64,000 nucleotides of DNA, taken from Abelmoschus esculentus. Its lineage: Eukaryota > Streptophyta > Magnoliopsida > Malvales > Malvaceae. Shown here piece after piece: positions 20,801-32,158 of the stretch (the stretch's first letter is position 1; each line of letters begins with the position of its first letter). Below the pieces are notes generated by a model that searched no databases, had not been told where the DNA came from, and was given only the letters and a program-made list of their open reading frames with translations. Position numbers and translations under genes: made by a program. The stretch covers positions 1,064,001 to 1,128,000 of the forward strand of contig JAUCBN010000012.1 of the NCBI GenBank assembly GCA_035048815.1, given 5' to 3'.

Positions 20801-23800
20801 TTGACCCTATAAACTCTAAACATACTCCATATATCCATAGTGTGTTGAATTTAGGCCCTTAACTCCCTCCACCCAACCATTTTGTAGATTCATCCTTGTT
20901 ATACAGTAGTGGCATTCTTTGGTGTATGACAATTATCGGTAACTGTATTATCCAGCATAGATGTGGCATTGTTAGTTATCCAAGATGTGTTAAAGCTTGA
21001 AGAGAAGTCTAAATTAACGAGGAGTGTTAAGAGTTTTTATTTAATATATAATTAGAGTTTATTCCTAATTAGTAGTTTAGATTTATTAGAAGTCTTATTT
21101 AAATTGGGAATAAATATTATTGAATTAGAGATAAAGTACAATTTTAGTCATATTAAAACTATATTTTAGCCTATTTAAAGGCTCTGTAATCATTTGATAT
21201 AGAAGAATAATAAGAAAATACAGAGAAACACATTGTTCTCTCTGGAAAATATCCTCTTTATCTTGATTCCTTTTTCACAAGCATGCTTTACTTTAAGCTT
21301 TGAATTTTATTTCTGTTTTGGCTGATTTGATTAGCTTCTATCTAGCAACCTTGATTGATGGGGAGCCGATAATTAAGTTGCCGCCGAAGTCAATTCACAT
21401 GTCTAGAGTGGACTTCACAGCTGAGGAGCGGGATTTCTATACCCAGCTAGAAGCTGATTCACGCTCTTTATTTAAGGTTCCCTTCATTCTTTATCTCTAT
21501 ACCCACTTTCAAGTTCCTCTTTGAAACATGTGTGCCTGGTGTACCATTTCATCGTAACTGTCCTGTTTTAATTTTCAATCTGTAGCATGCTCCACCTTTT
21601 TTGTGTTTTCTCTATCAAGCTTTTTTCTAAAACCCTGGGTGATGCTTAGATATGAAACTTGAATAAGTATTTTTGGACTTCAAAAACCATTATGTTCCAT
21701 TTCTACTCAAAATCATATAGTCAGTTTGGGAAATAATAATAAAATGATTCTAATGAAGTTTTCTGCTGCAACAACTGGCCTATTTCTGCCTTCCATAAAT
21801 GAATCTTCTTATTTTTTGGTTACTTCCAGGTTAGGTGTAGAGAGGTTTGAATAATTTTGCAATGAAATTAAAAGTATGTGGTCTTATCATATTGTTAGAT
21901 CTTGTTACATGATTAAGCCATGAGATGATGTAGGTGATAAAATCACCAGCTATGCAAGGATATGATAAATTTCCATGCTCTTTTTTTGAACCATATTTGA
22001 AATTATTTCCTAAACTTGAACTTAAGACAATTAATCTTGTGGATGAGTGCTGCAATTTATCTCCATTTGGCTGCAGGTTGTAAGATGAATAAGAATAAAG
22101 AACTTACATTCTTATAATATTGTGATGAGTCAAACATGATGCAACTTGTCTGTGTTTAGGTGAATATAAATGCAGGAGAGATATTGAATTGATAACATGT
22201 ATCAAATTCATTGCATTAGTGACAAAAATAGGCAGATTTACATTACACGCCTCTTCTTCGTTATTGTCTAGAACCTTTTGGTCTGTTTAGGTGAACATGG
22301 AATCTTGTAGTAAGTTGGCTGTCAAGTTATACTGCTCAACCTTGCTAATTTACATCATCAGTGCTAGATAAGAATTGAGACATTAATTGTTTATACTTCT
22401 TTTTGAACCTTATAGGGCAATTGGATTCTCAAACATCTTTCTACTTAATATTATTAATTTGCTACAATTTCTTGTTGTACAAAATCATAATGATTGTTAA
22501 GCTCGTATGAATGTTGGTGAAAATTGCTTTTTGCCACCATTTATAAGCATTTGGTTTCTGTTAGTGTATTGCAAACATATCATGCACAATACCGTAAATA
22601 CCGTGGTTATAATTCATGCATGTTAGTCTGACATGATGCTGTAAACGTGGAGTAGCATATACTTTCTGGTAAAAATGGCTTACGTGGAGACTAAATCATG
22701 CTTTTGATATACTGTCTTGTGATAGTTACACATCTTTTGGCATATAATTCTAACAGGAATATGCTGCTGCCGGTACAGTGAACCAAAATTATGCAAATAT
22801 TCTTTTGATGCTTTTGCGTCTTCGTCAGGCTTGTGACCATCCCCTTCTTGTTAAGGGATTTAACATTGACTCTATTCGGAACTCTGACTCTGTTGGACAA
22901 GTTTCTGTAGAAATGGCAAAGAAACTTCCTAGAGAAATGCTGATTAATCTAGTGAACTGCTTGGAAACTTCCTCTGCCATCTGTCTTGTATGCAAAGTGA
23001 GTTTTCTTAACCCAACATTTTTTCTTATAAATGGCTGTATTGTACATCAACTGAATGTTGTTACTGTGGCAACTGGTAATGACATGTAATTTTTATATGA
23101 CGGTGTTTCTGATGAATATAAGCAAATTTCATGTCATGATAGTTTCTAACATTTTAAGATCAAAGGTGAGGCGATTACATTCGATATGTTCAATCTGGGA
23201 AGTGTAACACATTATTGGACTGATGAGTTTTTTCTTGAAGCGTGTGTATGTTTTTATACCTTGCTATTCAGTTATTACCTTTTGTCACCTTTAATTCTCT
23301 TAGCTATATAAGTATAGGCGCATATGTGAAATATTTTTCAATTCCATCTCTCTTAGTATAGGGTAGCCGGCTGAAAAGCTTTACTATTCTGAAAACATCT
23401 GTATGATTATTTTAATTCTTAATGCTTTTTACAGGATCCACCGGATGACCCTGTTGTTACCATGTGTGGTCATGTTTTCTGCTACCAGTGCGTGTCAGAA
23501 CATTTTACGGGTGATGATATTACGTGTCCTGCTCATGGATGTAAAGAACAATTGGGTGCTGATATAGTTTTCTCTAAGGATACTCTTAGGATCTGTATTG
23601 CAGATGGTCATAATGGCAGTCCTGTTCATCCTCTGTTTGAAAATTCAGTGTTGTTACAAGATGAGTACAGTTCATCAAAAATCAAGACTGTCATTGAAAT
23701 TCTCAAATCAACATGTTTATTAAAGAATTCAAGTCAGGAATCGCAGAGTGCCGTTGCATGTGGTGAAACTTCCTTCTCCTCTGAGCAGACATTTACAGAA

Positions 23801-24697
23801 ACTGTTCATTCAGGCGTTAGTGTTGTAAAGCACACAACAGTTTATTCAAACTCACCAGCTGACCGACCGATAAAAGCAATTGTGTTTTCACAGTGGACTA
23901 GAATGTTAGACTTGGTTGAGCACTCACTACGTAATCATAGTATAAACTATAGGAGGCTTGACGGGACAATGTCTTTAGTTGCACGAGACAGGAATATCAA
24001 AGATTTCAATAATAACCCCGAGGTTGTTGGTCGTTATTCTTTTGAATTATTTTTAGTTTACTGAATCAATGGTGAATTTTAACATGATTTGATTCTTTTT
24101 CTTTTAAGTTCTCACTCATTAATTTTCTCGCAGGTTACAGTGATGCTCATGTCGTTAAAAGCTGGAAACCTTGGTTTGAATATGGTTGCTGCATGTCATG
24201 TTATCCTTCTGGACCTTTGGTGGAACCCAACTACTGAAGACCAGGCTATCGATCGAGCACATAGGATTGGACAGACTCGTCCCGTTACTGTGACTCGGAT
24301 CACCATTAAAGACACAGTGGAAGATCGAATACTATCACTTCAGGTATGTTCTTTCTATAGATTGTTCAATGACTTGGATTTTCTCCAGTTTGTCATTTTT
24401 GTAGCAATTCAATTTCCCTGTACCATAGACCAGAAACGTTCAAGTTCTGTTAGGATCTCCCTATCCAAATTTGCCACTTTGGGTTAGGGAAACCGACTGA
24501 CTTGTAACTTTGATTAAGGGCGCGTACTATTAATTCTTTTCAGTGTTGATTTGTACTCGATACTATTGGTTCATTTGCCTCTTATCTAGGAGGAGAAAAG
24601 AAAAATGGTGGCATCTGCTTTCGGTGAAGATCAAAGTGGGAGCTCTGCGACTCGATTAACCGTGGAAGATCTCAGATATCTATTCATGGGGAATTAG
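17826..24697 (+). CDS. SNF2-family ATPase with RING finger, CHR27/CHR28 (FRG) type
   Basis: Ten exons give 1,098 aa: 17826-17964, 18060-18679, 19251-19322, 19436-19513, 19628-20738, 21346-21476, 22757-22996, 23435-24022, 24134-24343, 24590-24697. All junctions are GT-AG and keep frame. Order: Ser/Asp-rich N-terminus; SNF2_N with Walker A DDQGLGKT split by an intron (about 301-308); DEAQ box at 584-587; LSGTPIQN; LRRTK; RLRQACDHPLLV; a C3HC4 RING inserted between the ATPase lobes (CLVC...CGHVFCYQC...CPAHGC, about 791-835); Helicase_C with AIVFSQW, SLKAGNLGLNMV and DQAIDRAHRIGQ. Arabidopsis relatives CHR27/FRG1 and CHR28/FRG2 act in RNA-directed DNA methylation. Unusual are the Asn/Gly/Asp repeats after motif I (see separate entry). 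The gene seems intact. Confidence 0.93.
19728..19990 (+). repeat. In-frame minisatellite in the SNF2 coding exon
   Basis: Four imperfect copies of a unit encoding (D/N/G)n-GGLEEVK(L/P)ILDDD lie between residues about 338 and 424, immediately after the Walker A segment. GATGATAATAATGAT and GGTAATGGTAAT runs separate the copies. Every copy keeps frame. The insert is acidic and probably disordered. Confidence 0.85.
21025..21279 (+). mobile_element. Probable solo/3' LTR of a copia-like element in a SNF2 intron
   Basis: Starts TGTTAAGAG right after a purine-rich ACGAGGAG tract and ends in TTTTTCACA. Inside are a late TTTAAAGGCTCTGTAATC promoter-like stretch and AATAATAAGAAAATACAGAGA, then a CTCTCT run, the usual look of short Ty1-copia LTRs. 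The 230 bases before it may be 3' internal sequence. Only one LTR is present in the 607-bp intron. Boundaries are approximate. Confidence 0.45.
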
Positions 24698-26327
24698 CCA
24701 TCCCATATTTTTGCATTCTGCTGGCCATTTTACGTTCTTCCTCGGAAGTTTCCGTCGAAAGAAGGTTTAAGATTTTTGTAAATTAAGATGGCAACTTTTG
24801 TGAGAATTTTGGAGTCCATAGGCATTTTTTGTTCCCATCAAACTGCAGGCATAGGAAGGCAAGGCCATCTGTAGATATTCCATTTTATTTCGTAACACCA
24901 TATCCGACATTTTAGTTATCGTAGTTAATCACTTTTGTTCGTAATGTAATACATCGCGTTATTTCCGGAATTATTCCATGTTTTTTCTCTTTAAGCTTTC
25001 TCTGTCTCAGCTTCAAAATCCCCTCTTCTCATCATTGAAGAAAGGCTAGTGAACTTGGTTCCATTGGGACAATGGCAAGCAAAGAAAGCTTCAGTATATT
25101 CCCTCAATCAAGGTACTACATTTCCCACCATAACATAATTGTTATCTTTGTTGAGTATAGTTAAATCGAATAATTTAATCATCGTACATTTGATAATGTT
25201 TTTTCGTCTAAATTTTTATGTTAACTTCTGAAATCCGACATATTTTGTCGGATTTCAGAAGTTCAAGTCAACATTTTGACGGATTTTTTACGTCGGTCGT
25301 CGGTTTTACTTATTTGCTTGAATATCATACTATAAAGACTAGATTACTTGATTTTATGGTACTTTTGAGTTTTGGCTATGGCGGATGACTATGTACAAAC
25401 TTGAGTTTGGCTTGGCCTTTATTCGATACGAAAAGAATCGAATTTATTTATTATTTTTAAATATTAAATCAAATTAAAATTGTGTATAATCGGTTAAAAT
25501 AAATTTAAAAGCTCACTGCTATATTGCATCAAAATTTGTGTAATTAATATGATTTTTAAATAATTTGTTTGGAAATAAAAATACAAACCATTCTTGTCGT
25601 TCACAATCATTACCAAATAATAATTAATCTGTAAAAATTCCCGAAAATGAGATTTGAACATTTAAATTAATTTAATTAATTTGCAATATATTAAATATAA
25701 TTAAATTAATTTTTATTATATTTGTACTTATATCTATTTAATATTTAAATGTTTTAAAGCCGATTATAATGTAAAAAGGAGTGTTACTATAAGTGATTTA
25801 ATTTGAGTAATTTATCTGTATAATATATATATTATTAAAGAATTAAAAATAAAATATTACTCTATCTTATAATTAATTAATAAATAATTAAAAAGGTGAT
25901 AAAAATGATTAGATACTTATCGAAGGGATGTAATAGGAATGCGAGAAAGAGAAATTCAAACTTAATTTTTTTAATATCAAAGTGTTTATTTTAATATTTA
26001 AAAATAAAATAAATATTCAATTATACTATTTTATTTTTAATTATCATGTCACCTTTCTGTCATTTACATATTAAATATCAATCCTATAATTAAATGATTA
26101 TTTATGTAGTTTATTTATATTATAAATATAGTGATTAAATTATGCCAATTAAAAATATAAGGATTAAATCTAGAATTTAATCATTGTTGAGGGATGAAAA
26201 ACAACAATTCGACCTAATTAAAACCCTGGCTAAAACCCATCCTTCTTCCCCTTCCCCATTTCTTTTTCCGCTTCACCCTCACTCTTGCGGCTGTTTGATT
26301 TTGCGGCAAATTCCTTAAGGACCAAAA
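24698..26327. other. SNF2 3' UTR, AT-rich spacer, TOM40 promoter
   Basis: The 3' UTR of the SNF2 gene probably runs to about 24970. A perfect 18-bp hairpin lies at 25223-25263 (separate entry). The rest is A/T-rich without frames; the last 120 bases are C/T-rich and form the TOM40 leader. Confidence 0.5.
25223..25263. repeat. Perfect 18-bp inverted repeat (hairpin)
   Basis: AACTTCTGAAATCCGACA (25223-25240), a 5-base loop, then its exact reverse complement (25246-25263). A looser ATGTT/AACAT pairing extends it. Could be a foldback element core or a structured RNA; no function shown. Confidence 0.6.
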
Positions 26328-29300
26328 ATGGCGGGGATTATACCTCCTGGTACTACGGCAGTTCCGGCCGATGTTTCCCACACGGCTCACACCAAACACG
26401 ACGAGAAAACCGATTACATGAACCTCCCTTGCCCGATTCCTTATGAAGAACTCCACCGCGAAGCTCTTAGTTAGTATTCTCTTCCTCACTTCATTTTATG
26501 TATATATGGGTTTTCTTTATTGACTGTAGCTATATCTTATAGGTCATGAATACCGTTCTTTTTATATTTAAAGGGGAAAAAGGAACTTCTTTGATTGTTT
26601 CTCGATCTATAGGTGTATGTGGAATTTAATGGTTTAACATTTCGACTAGTGATGGTGGTGAAGTCACTTGAAAGGAGGGGATACAGATTTAGCTTTTAGT
26701 TTTGATTTCCCTTTCCTAGAACCGTGGCTGCTCTGATTAGTGAAAATGAAACCCTAGTTGCTCTGATTAGTGAAAATGATGGATTTTTATTTTGATAATT
26801 TGAATATCTCTCATTCTTTCTAGGTAGATTGGTGGGTTTCGATTTTGATTAATCTTAAGATCAAGCTTTACAAAAGCAATTGCATCTTAAAATTCGGGGC
26901 AGCCATCAGGGACTGTCACAGTACTTCAGGTTGGGGGGGGGGGGGGGGGCGAAAATAGATTTTCTGCAGCTGTGTCTTTGGGTTTCATAAAATGAACAAG
27001 CGTACTACTGATACCACACCCAATTTCCAAGGTGGCATTATAGTGGTTTGTAAAACTGTTGTATCAAGATCATGTCCAGTGGATGGTAACCTTTGGTAAT
27101 AAAGGACAAAAGGGTTTATTAGGGAAGTCAAAACATGTTGGAGTGATACACAACTAAGGTTTGTTAATAAAATGCTGTTGAGTTCTTGAGGTTCAGTTAA
27201 GGGTTACTTTTTGTGAATCTCTAGTGACATATTTTCTTCAGCACATTTTTTCATATTCCTTACACCTGTCAAATCTTTGGTGTCCTGTTAATTGTTTCTT
27301 CTGATGCATATTGGGGTTCTAGGGTATTATGATGCATCTTTAGCAGGGTTATGATGGAAAAGGAAGGTGGTGCTACAATAGTGGTTGAAGTCTGTTCTTT
27401 TGATGAAAAATGAATATTCATTGCTTGAAACTGTTTGACAGTGTCTCTGAAGCCTGAAACTTTTGAAGGATTGCGATTTGATTTCACCAAAGGACTAAAT
27501 CAGAAATTCTCACTCAGTCACAGGTAGCTTCAGCATCTTCTATATTCATTCTTTTTTGTTGTCATTCTTTTTGCTTTTTATTACTAGTTTCTTGATTAAT
27601 GCTGGTATCTGTTTGCTCCCAATCGTCTCTCAGTGTTTCTATGGGCCCAACAGAAATTCCTTCTCAATCTTCCGAAACCATTAAAATTCCTACTTCTCAC
27701 TATGAGTTTGGTGCCAACTTCATTGATCATCCCAATGTAGGTGTCTTCTCTCACTATCTCTATTGTTTCAGTTCACCCTCTTTTGTTCAATTTTTTATCC
27801 TAATAAATCAAGTTAAAAGTCGGATCAATTTTGGTCTTCTAGTTGATGCTTATTGGGAGGGTGCTGACTGATGGTAGACTCAATGCAAGAGTGAAATGGG
27901 ATTTGACAGACAATCTTACTGTGAAGGCTAATGCTCAAGTAAATCATGTTCTCATTTACTATTTAGTCTTTTGCCTTTCCTGTTTCATCGCAGACTATAT
28001 GTTTTTTCTTGTGTAAGCTCATTGATAGTTTATTGTTTCCTGTTCCAGCTCACAAATGAGCCTCATATGTCGCATGGCATGTTCAACTTTGATTACAAGG
28101 TCTGTCACACTTAAACTGTCATATATCTTGCCTAGTTGGCTTTCATCTGTGTATATTTTTGTTTGTGTCATCATTGCAAGTGTGGTACCTGATGTTCTAA
28201 TTTTTTTGAGATTATTCATCGTTGTTTTTGTGCTTGTAACAGAACTAATGTAGTGGCTTGGCCTTGCTGCCATGAAATATGAGTTTGTTTTTCGTCTTTT
28301 AACAATCTTTTTTCTTTGTAAAGGGTAAAGACTTCAGGTCTCAGTTCCAACTCGGAAATGGTGCCTTATTTGGTGCTAATTATATCCAGGTAAATCATCT
28401 GAAACCGCATTATAATTTTGAATTCAGTTGAGACAACATAACTTGGCATAACGAACAAGTTATTGGATGATACCTAGAAAAATCACTTTTATTGTACCTG
28501 GATTCAAACCAATGTGGAATTGTAATTTCTCTTGTATTGCTATGGTTTGCCTTCCTCTTAATGAAAAATGCTATGAGGTACGAATACCTAATAATGATAT
28601 AAGCAAACTAGACCTTCTTTACTGAAGGCCTTCTGCATTGTACATTCTGTTTCCTGGTCTAAAGAGGCATTGCATACATTGATTGTTATCTTCTGTTTAC
28701 TCCTCTGAATCTAAGCCATATTTGTGCAGAGTGTGACGCCAAATTTATCCTTAGGGGGTGAAGTATTTTGGGCTGGTCAGCACCGAAAGTCAGGCATTGG
28801 TTACGCTGCCCGATATGAAACAGATAAGATGGTAATGTAATTTTTCCTTTTCTTGTTCAATAGTTAATCGGTGTTTTTCTATTACTTCTAAATATGTTTC
28901 TTGACATGTTACAAATGTAGGGATGTAATTTAGATTTTAGATCCCTAACAAACTTCTGAACAGGGTCGCGTAGTTGTTTTCGATTAGTGTTTAGCACATT
29001 AAACTCCTAGGTCAAACTTTGATAAGATCTTGGTTAAGGGTTTAATCTCCGTGAAGGTTTTAGATATTCAAAAATACTGTTCATGTTGTCCCTGCATATT
29101 TGATGGCAATGCTTCTTCCTAATCTGAGTTCTAATCCATAAAATAATCAATTGGCTTCGACCTAAGATCTTTCCACCTTACCCCTGTCGACATGTTGAAT
29201 TTAAATGTTAATGCTACAAATATCCTCTGTTTGCTCTACGTGCATGGTACCAACCAAAGCTCTCTTCGACTCCAGGTTGCCACGGGGCAAGTCGCAAATA

Positions 29301-30012
29301 CTGGGATTGTTGCTTTGAGCTATGTTCAGAAGGTATCGGATAAGGTAAGACTCCCCAGTCCCCACCCCCCCACCCCCGGCTTTTCTAATAATATTGCAAT
29401 TTGTTTCCTAATAATTCTTACGGATCTTCATTTCTATCCAGGTCTCTCTTGCTACAGATTTCATGTATAACTACTTGTCAAGAGATGTAACTGCAAGTGT
29501 TGGCTATGATTACATTCTTAGACAGGTAAACTTTTGGATACTACATTTTCGTTAATATTTCCGCATGCCTATAAATTTATATCATTTTTTGTATCACCGT
29601 ACTGCCCTTGTGGATATCATCAAAGGGAACTATACAATTTGTTTCCTCTATGCTTTAATTGGCTCTTACGTACAGTTTTTATTGATTCTAACTAGGCCAC
29701 CATTTTAATCTATCGATTTTTTCCCTACATTTCCAGTGTCGTCTGAGGGGAAAGATTGATTCGACTGGATGCACAACTTCATATCTGGAAGAGCGGTTAA
29801 ATATGGGCTTAAACTTTATTCTCTCTGCAGAGGTAAGATAAAAACAGAAACATTTTTAGCTGTTTCGATATTTTGGATATGCAAAACATTTTTTTTGTAT
29901 ATCCTTCCCCTAATTGATCAAATCTGTAACATTTTTCTCTGGCATTGTGTTTTTGCAGATAGATCATAGGAAGAAAGACTACAAATTTGGATTTGGATTG
30001 ACTGTGGGGTGA
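26328..30012 (+). CDS. TOM40: Mitochondrial import receptor TOM40
   Basis: Eleven exons give 314 aa: 26328-26469, 27442-27523, 27634-27736, 27843-27938, 28049-28099, 28324-28389, 28730-28831, 29276-29344, 29442-29525, 29737-29832, 29959-30012. All junctions keep frame. The protein is the VDAC-like beta-barrel channel of the outer-membrane TOM complex, the entry pore for nearly all nuclear-encoded mitochondrial proteins. Plant-type marks: a short polar N-terminus, YMNLPCPIPYEELHREALMSLKPE (about 32-55), FDFTKGLNQKFSLSHS, a TIKIPTSHYEFGANF strand, LGGEVFWAGQHRKSGIGYAARYETDKM, and the C-terminal beta signal KDYKFGFGLTVG. A near-perfect GCTCTGATTAGTGAAAATGA direct duplication and a run of 17 G occur in intron 1. 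No lesion in the coding exons. Neighbouring CHR27/28 and FyPP genes are also its neighbours in Arabidopsis. Confidence 0.95.
26933..26949 (+). repeat. Run of 17 G in TOM40 intron 1
   Basis: Uninterrupted G tract, rare in plant nuclear DNA of this AT content. Its length is likely unstable, and it is also a place where read errors collect. Confidence 0.9.
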
Positions 30013-32158
30013 TTCATTGATCCCCCATAAAATTGCAGTTTGAAACTAGTTTTAGTTTCTTGGATATCATCTAGAAATCTGGGTTGAGGATTGAAGAACT
30101 GAATTTGCACTTGAAATTGATGTTTTTATTGGAGCTGATGAAACAGAATTTTAATGGTTGTTGGTATCAATTTGGCTTATTGCCACTTTCACTTTTAAAA
30201 GATGTACTTTAAATGCAATTTGAGATGTTATAATAATTCCATAGGATTTTATTCCTTTTGTTGAACTAAGCGAAGTTGTGACAGTAAAATCATGCTTTGA
30301 TTAAGCAAGAGGATCATAGAAGGTTTAATTATGCTCACTTTTTATAATTTTTGTACATTTGAAATTTAGCCCCTTAATTTTTAATTTTAGTAATTTAGTC
30401 CTTCAACCTTTCATCCAAATGACATTTGAAAATGTAGTAAAAGCAATTCCCTTCAATGTCAGAATTCCAAATTAAATTAACATAATGCATTAATATTATA
30501 AAATTTTGAATTAATTATTAGGAAAAGAATTAATATATTACCAAATAAATGATGAAAAATCTTATTTTTATCCATTACTTCGGACCTGGCTCCAGTCTGT
30601 ATGTTATTATCTATGTCAGGAGTTCATGGGAAATACAGATAGTAGTGGGCAAGCCTCAAGTCGCCCATCCTGCAATTTTGATTTCTCAGGATAACCTATC
30701 AACATCAGATACAAATTTTTGCTCTTTATTTTGAATGTTTTTGTTTTTCAAAAGTTTCTGCCCACTACCTGTTTGTTATTATTCCCAAGTTATAATTTCA
30801 CCCGTTAAACTCACAGCTGAACTACGTATATGCAATTGAAAGACTTTAATTTCTTTTAGGAAACGAAGATACAAGATTTTGATATCTGGGTTAGTTAAAA
30901 GTTTTGATTCCTTGCTGCTTTGATGGATTTTTTTTTATCTGAGCATCGGTTAAAGTATGGAATTTTGATAGTGACACTGCCAGTACTTTAGTTGCAAACG
31001 TTCCTCCATTTTTATTGCGTTTTTCTGCAGTTATTATGAGGATTTAAGAATTGAAAATCGGGGAAATATTGGGTAATCGTTTTCAATGGTAATTAAAATA
31101 TTAGAAATCAGATCTTTTTAGATGAAACATTGATTTCTGGGTTTGATTTCTTTTTTGTTTTTATGTTACAAGAAGTGTATTTTTCAGGATGATTGTTTTG
31201 CTAAGTATGGCTTGCATCCAAAATTCTTTAGTTTATTGTTTTATGTTTGAAAGATGCTTCTTTTAAGAAAAAATCACATAAAAATTTCAACTGATTCAGT
31301 TGCCCTAAATCCCAAACTGTAAACACTGAAATTGCAACTTGTATTTTTTTAGTCTTTCACTTTATTTTGTTGTTCTGTTTTGAACTTAAAAGGGTATCCT
31401 TTAGATTTATCACCAGTTAGGTTTAAACTGTTGAGTGCTTATGTAAATTTAGGTATTCTTCTCGCCAAACAATTAACAAAGAAAAACCCTAACTAACATT
31501 GAAAGAAAAAGTTTGCTGTAATTTAACAGAATGAGGTAACTTTCATGTGGGCCTTTGCTGTTAAAACTGTTGTTGTCAAGTAGGCTTGTTCAATTTAGAC
31601 ATAGCAACTTGAATTACTTTTCTGGATTTTTCTTTTATTTAGATTTTGCCTTGTCCCTTTCATACAATTCACAATAAAAAACCTAAATATCTTAGTGTTG
31701 AATTCACCGTGCATTAATTTCTATTTCTTAATGATTGCAAATTGCCATTTATGGTTTTAAGATATTTCTGATGTCTAAAAGAATTTTGTTGCCTTTTCAT
31801 TCATCAATAGGTCGACAATTTACCAGAGTCCATGTTTTGAATGGTGGAGCAAATCATTATTGAGTTCTTCATATGTAACTCCACCGGTGCCTTCTGAATT
31901 TTGTTGGACTTCATCTCTGGTTCAACTTGATTGGCTTTTTCTGGGTCATTTACTCTCTATTGCACGGCATCCCTGCTTCTCCATAATTTAGGTAGTCCAT
32001 TAGATCTGTTGTTAGTGAAGCCCACTACCGAAATTACCCAAGAAAGTATTGTCGAAATATATGGTATGGATTACAGATTATCTTAATTTGGCAGTTTAGT
32101 GGAATTCATTTCTTTCTTCCTAGGTGATAATCTTGGTTGGGGATCCAGACGAGGCTAG
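30013..32158. other. TOM40 3' UTR and MYB upstream region
   Basis: TOM40 3' UTR to about 30290, then about 1.8 kb with no coding frame. The last part (after 31800) reads like leader DNA with splice-like signals and probably contains a 5' UTR intron of the MYB gene, but I cannot fix its ends. Confidence 0.45.
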
